Assembly: GCA_024741835.1 (NCBI GenBank)
Contig: JAENRP010000555.1
Coordinates: forward strand, 1-18,979
Length of the DNA stretch: 18,979 bases
Origin: Diplocarpon mali
Taxonomy: Eukaryota > Ascomycota > Leotiomycetes > Helotiales > Drepanopezizaceae
Direction: 5' to 3'
Shown here: one piece after another, positions 17,514-18,979 of the stretch
How positions within the stretch are numbered: the first letter of the stretch is position 1
How the letters are laid out: every line of letters starts with the position of its first letter
Translations under genes and position numbers: made by a program
The notes under the pieces: generated by a model
Told to the model about the DNA's origin: nothing
What the model saw: the letters and a program-made list of their open reading frames with translations, nothing else
Databases searched by the model: none

Positions 17514-18690
17514 ATAGCAATAGCTTCCGATTCTGATCGAAACACTAGACTTAAAGACCTCTAACTCTTTCGAAAGAACTAGCAATAATAATTCGATGAT
17601 TTAAAGCTTTACTTTAAGAGTAAAGGCATCGAAATAGCGATTTAAAAGACACTTATTAAATATGCGAGAATAGCCCCTTATACTCCCTCTATTAATTCGT
17701 TTACTTCCACTTTAATAGCTAATATAACTACTAAGGATTTGCCAGATATATTAAATAAGCTTAGCCTAAGAGCTTTAGTAGATAATAACCGAGAATCCTA
17801 AAGGCAGATTTTAAATATAAAAAAGGAGAAAGAGTATAAGCTAGCCTTAGCTAAATGCAAGCTTAAGATTAATAGAGGTTTAAGCGATAAAGACTAAGAT
17901 TTTATTTAAGTTTATAATAATGCAAAGATAAGATAGGATACTTTAAAGGTAAAATACTCTTAGACAATTGCCCTTAATACCTAACATCTATTATAGCAAA
18001 TCACTTTATTTTAATATAAAAAAGACAGAGATAGCAAGGATATAGATATAAATATAGACTTTACTTAGTCTATACTATATAAAGTAAGAAGGAGAGTAAG
18101 AGCTGCAGATCCTAAGATAGCTATAACTTTTAAGGAAACTCAACTTTTTAATCTCTTACTTAATAGCCTCCTTCTTAAGTTCGCTATTATAAAATAATCT
18201 CTTCTTATCTAACCTAACCTTAAGATCTATAAGAAGATTGACCTCTTTTAAACTATTAAGCAAGACTTTAAAGGACGCTTTAAATCGGCAAATGCCGCAT
18301 TATAAGGTAATAATAAGCCCGAGAAGAGGAAGGAGCGCAGGACAAGTCCTTAAGCTTATCAGGGATGCTACTTCTATAATAATACTTATAATATTACTAA
18401 TTATAAAGTTAAAAGGCAATTGATTAATATAGTCGCTAGCTTTAATATTAAGAAGCAATTGAAGCAGAAGTTAAGAAGCAAACTACCTTTATTCTACTAA
18501 AGGCCGCAACTACTAAGGAAAGGCAAAGGAAAAGGCTATTTAATCAAAACTTCAGCAGATACCTTTAATAATAATAGTAAGTTATTTAAATTTAAATCCA
18601 CTTTCGATAATTTAAATAATAATTATAATAAAGATACTTACGTTTTTAAAGCCGATCTTTATAAAATCCTTAAATCCGACTAATATAGTA
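17514..18690 (+). pseudogene. CopA-3 gag remnant
   Basis: A frame from 17514 runs through gag into protease without a shift, so CopA has a single gag-pol ORF. The probable start is ATA at 17514 or 17520 (each followed by GCA or GCT), an ATG changed by RIP. The first part is hydrophilic and helical. Residues about 285-297 (18366-18404) look like a decayed zinc knuckle of the form C-x2-C-x3-H-x4-C, in which the first Cys remains and the other three ligands are Tyr codons (TAT, from TGT or CAT). Lys/Arg-rich segments flank it. About 20 TAA/TAG codons interrupt it. The identification rests mainly on position and the adjoining protease. Confidence 0.8.
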
Positions 18691-18979
18691 ATACTAATTG
18701 TATAGCATATATAATTGATAAACCCTACCTATTTAAAGGCCCGCTTATTAAAATAAAAAGGCGCTCTATTAAGGTTAGTAATAGAAGGTTATATACAGAC
18801 TCGATAGGTATAGTAGAGATGAATATTATTAGCATTTCTTTCCTTTTGCAAAATGTTCTCTTTATACTTAGCTTAAGTATTAATCTTTTATCTAGCTATA
18901 AGATCTATATAGAGTTAAATTATATAAGAGTTTTTAATAATCAATTTATATAGTTTATAAATAATAATTATAAAGTGAT
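18691..18979 (+). pseudogene. CopA-3 protease remnant, running off the window
   Basis: In the gag frame an I-I-D segment (Asp at 18717) is followed by L-F, a basic stretch, a G-I-G-x-V-like turn and a hydrophobic L-Q-N-V-L-F...N-L-L-S block. This is the usual C-terminal half of copia proteases. The D-S/T-G box is damaged after the Asp. The frame continues in register into the sequence at window position 4 if the shared 29 bases are superimposed. It is decayed and incomplete. Confidence 0.82.
18951..18979 (+). repeat. Direct terminal repeat shared with 1-29
   Basis: The last 29 bases match the first 29 with one difference (G at 18953, A at 3). Both are in the same codon register of CopA gag-pol, just after protease. 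Confidence 0.95.

Larger units (their letters stand above)
16920..18979 (+). mobile_element. CopA-3: 5' half of a CopA element
   Basis: A complete 5' LTR, primer-binding region, leader, gag and protease lie in element order. The window ends in the protease-integrase linker, 29 bases into the sequence with which the window begins. It inserted in CopA-2; the five bases before it, CTTTA (16915-16919), should reappear after its 3' LTR. No palindromic module is seen in this half, since the modules lie downstream of protease. Confidence 0.9.

Noticed and set aside
18238..18423. 61-codon open frame
   Set aside because: It lies in a different frame from CopA-3 gag, over its zinc-knuckle region; the gag frame carries the recognisable Cys/Tyr pattern and continues into protease.
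1..18979. tRNA, rRNA or host protein genes
   Set aside because: None recognised on either strand; every long stretch is assigned to a retroelement.

Overview
The window looks like part of an AT-rich, gene-free repeat island from a filamentous ascomycete fungus. I find no host gene. Nearly every base belongs to decayed LTR retrotransposons. The decay has the signature of repeat-induced point mutation (RIP): CpA and TpG are depleted, TpA is in excess, and CpG is not selectively lost. Reading frames stay in register for kilobases while filling with TAA and TAG. These stops fall where the protein families have Gln, Trp or Arg, so they are mutational. The organism is inferred from RIP plus the element types (fungal-type Ty1/copia and a chromodomain Ty3/gypsy); it cannot be named from sequence alone.

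Layout, with my own local labels. 1-4154: CopA-1, a plus-strand copia element lacking its 5' part, with 3' pol and a 195-bp 3' LTR. 4155-7463: CopB, a second copia family on the plus strand, also lacking its 5' part, with a 3' LTR of about 235 bp. 7464-12582: GypA, a plus-strand chromodomain gypsy element with partial gag, full pol, a polypurine tract and a 3' LTR. 12583-14519: GypB, an inverted gypsy fragment of the same family. 14520-16919: CopA-2, an inverted CopA 3' half with its LTR. 16920-18979: CopA-3, the 5' half of a plus-strand CopA with a complete 5' LTR, leader, gag and protease. The junctions lie at LTR ends, so this is a nest of insertions: CopA-1 in CopB in GypA in GypB, CopA-2 also in GypB, and CopA-3 in CopA-2.

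The most unusual structure is a 23-bp imperfect palindrome (arms ACTCCTAGGCC and GGCCTGCGAGT around one central base) that I find 28 times, in all three element families. Inside pol it always lies in the pol reading frame (peptide T-P-R-P-x-L-R-V), only in interdomain linkers, usually at 45-bp spacing; in CopA there are ten copies spaced by multiples of 3. Further copies sit in 3' untranslated regions. It behaves like an in-frame palindromic insertion module, resembling in principle the Rickettsia palindromic elements, but inside fungal retrotransposons.

Other notable points are exact-length inverted copies (2400 bp and 1937 bp with no net indels), a gypsy LTR that largely escaped RIP, and window ends that share 29 bp in the same register of CopA.
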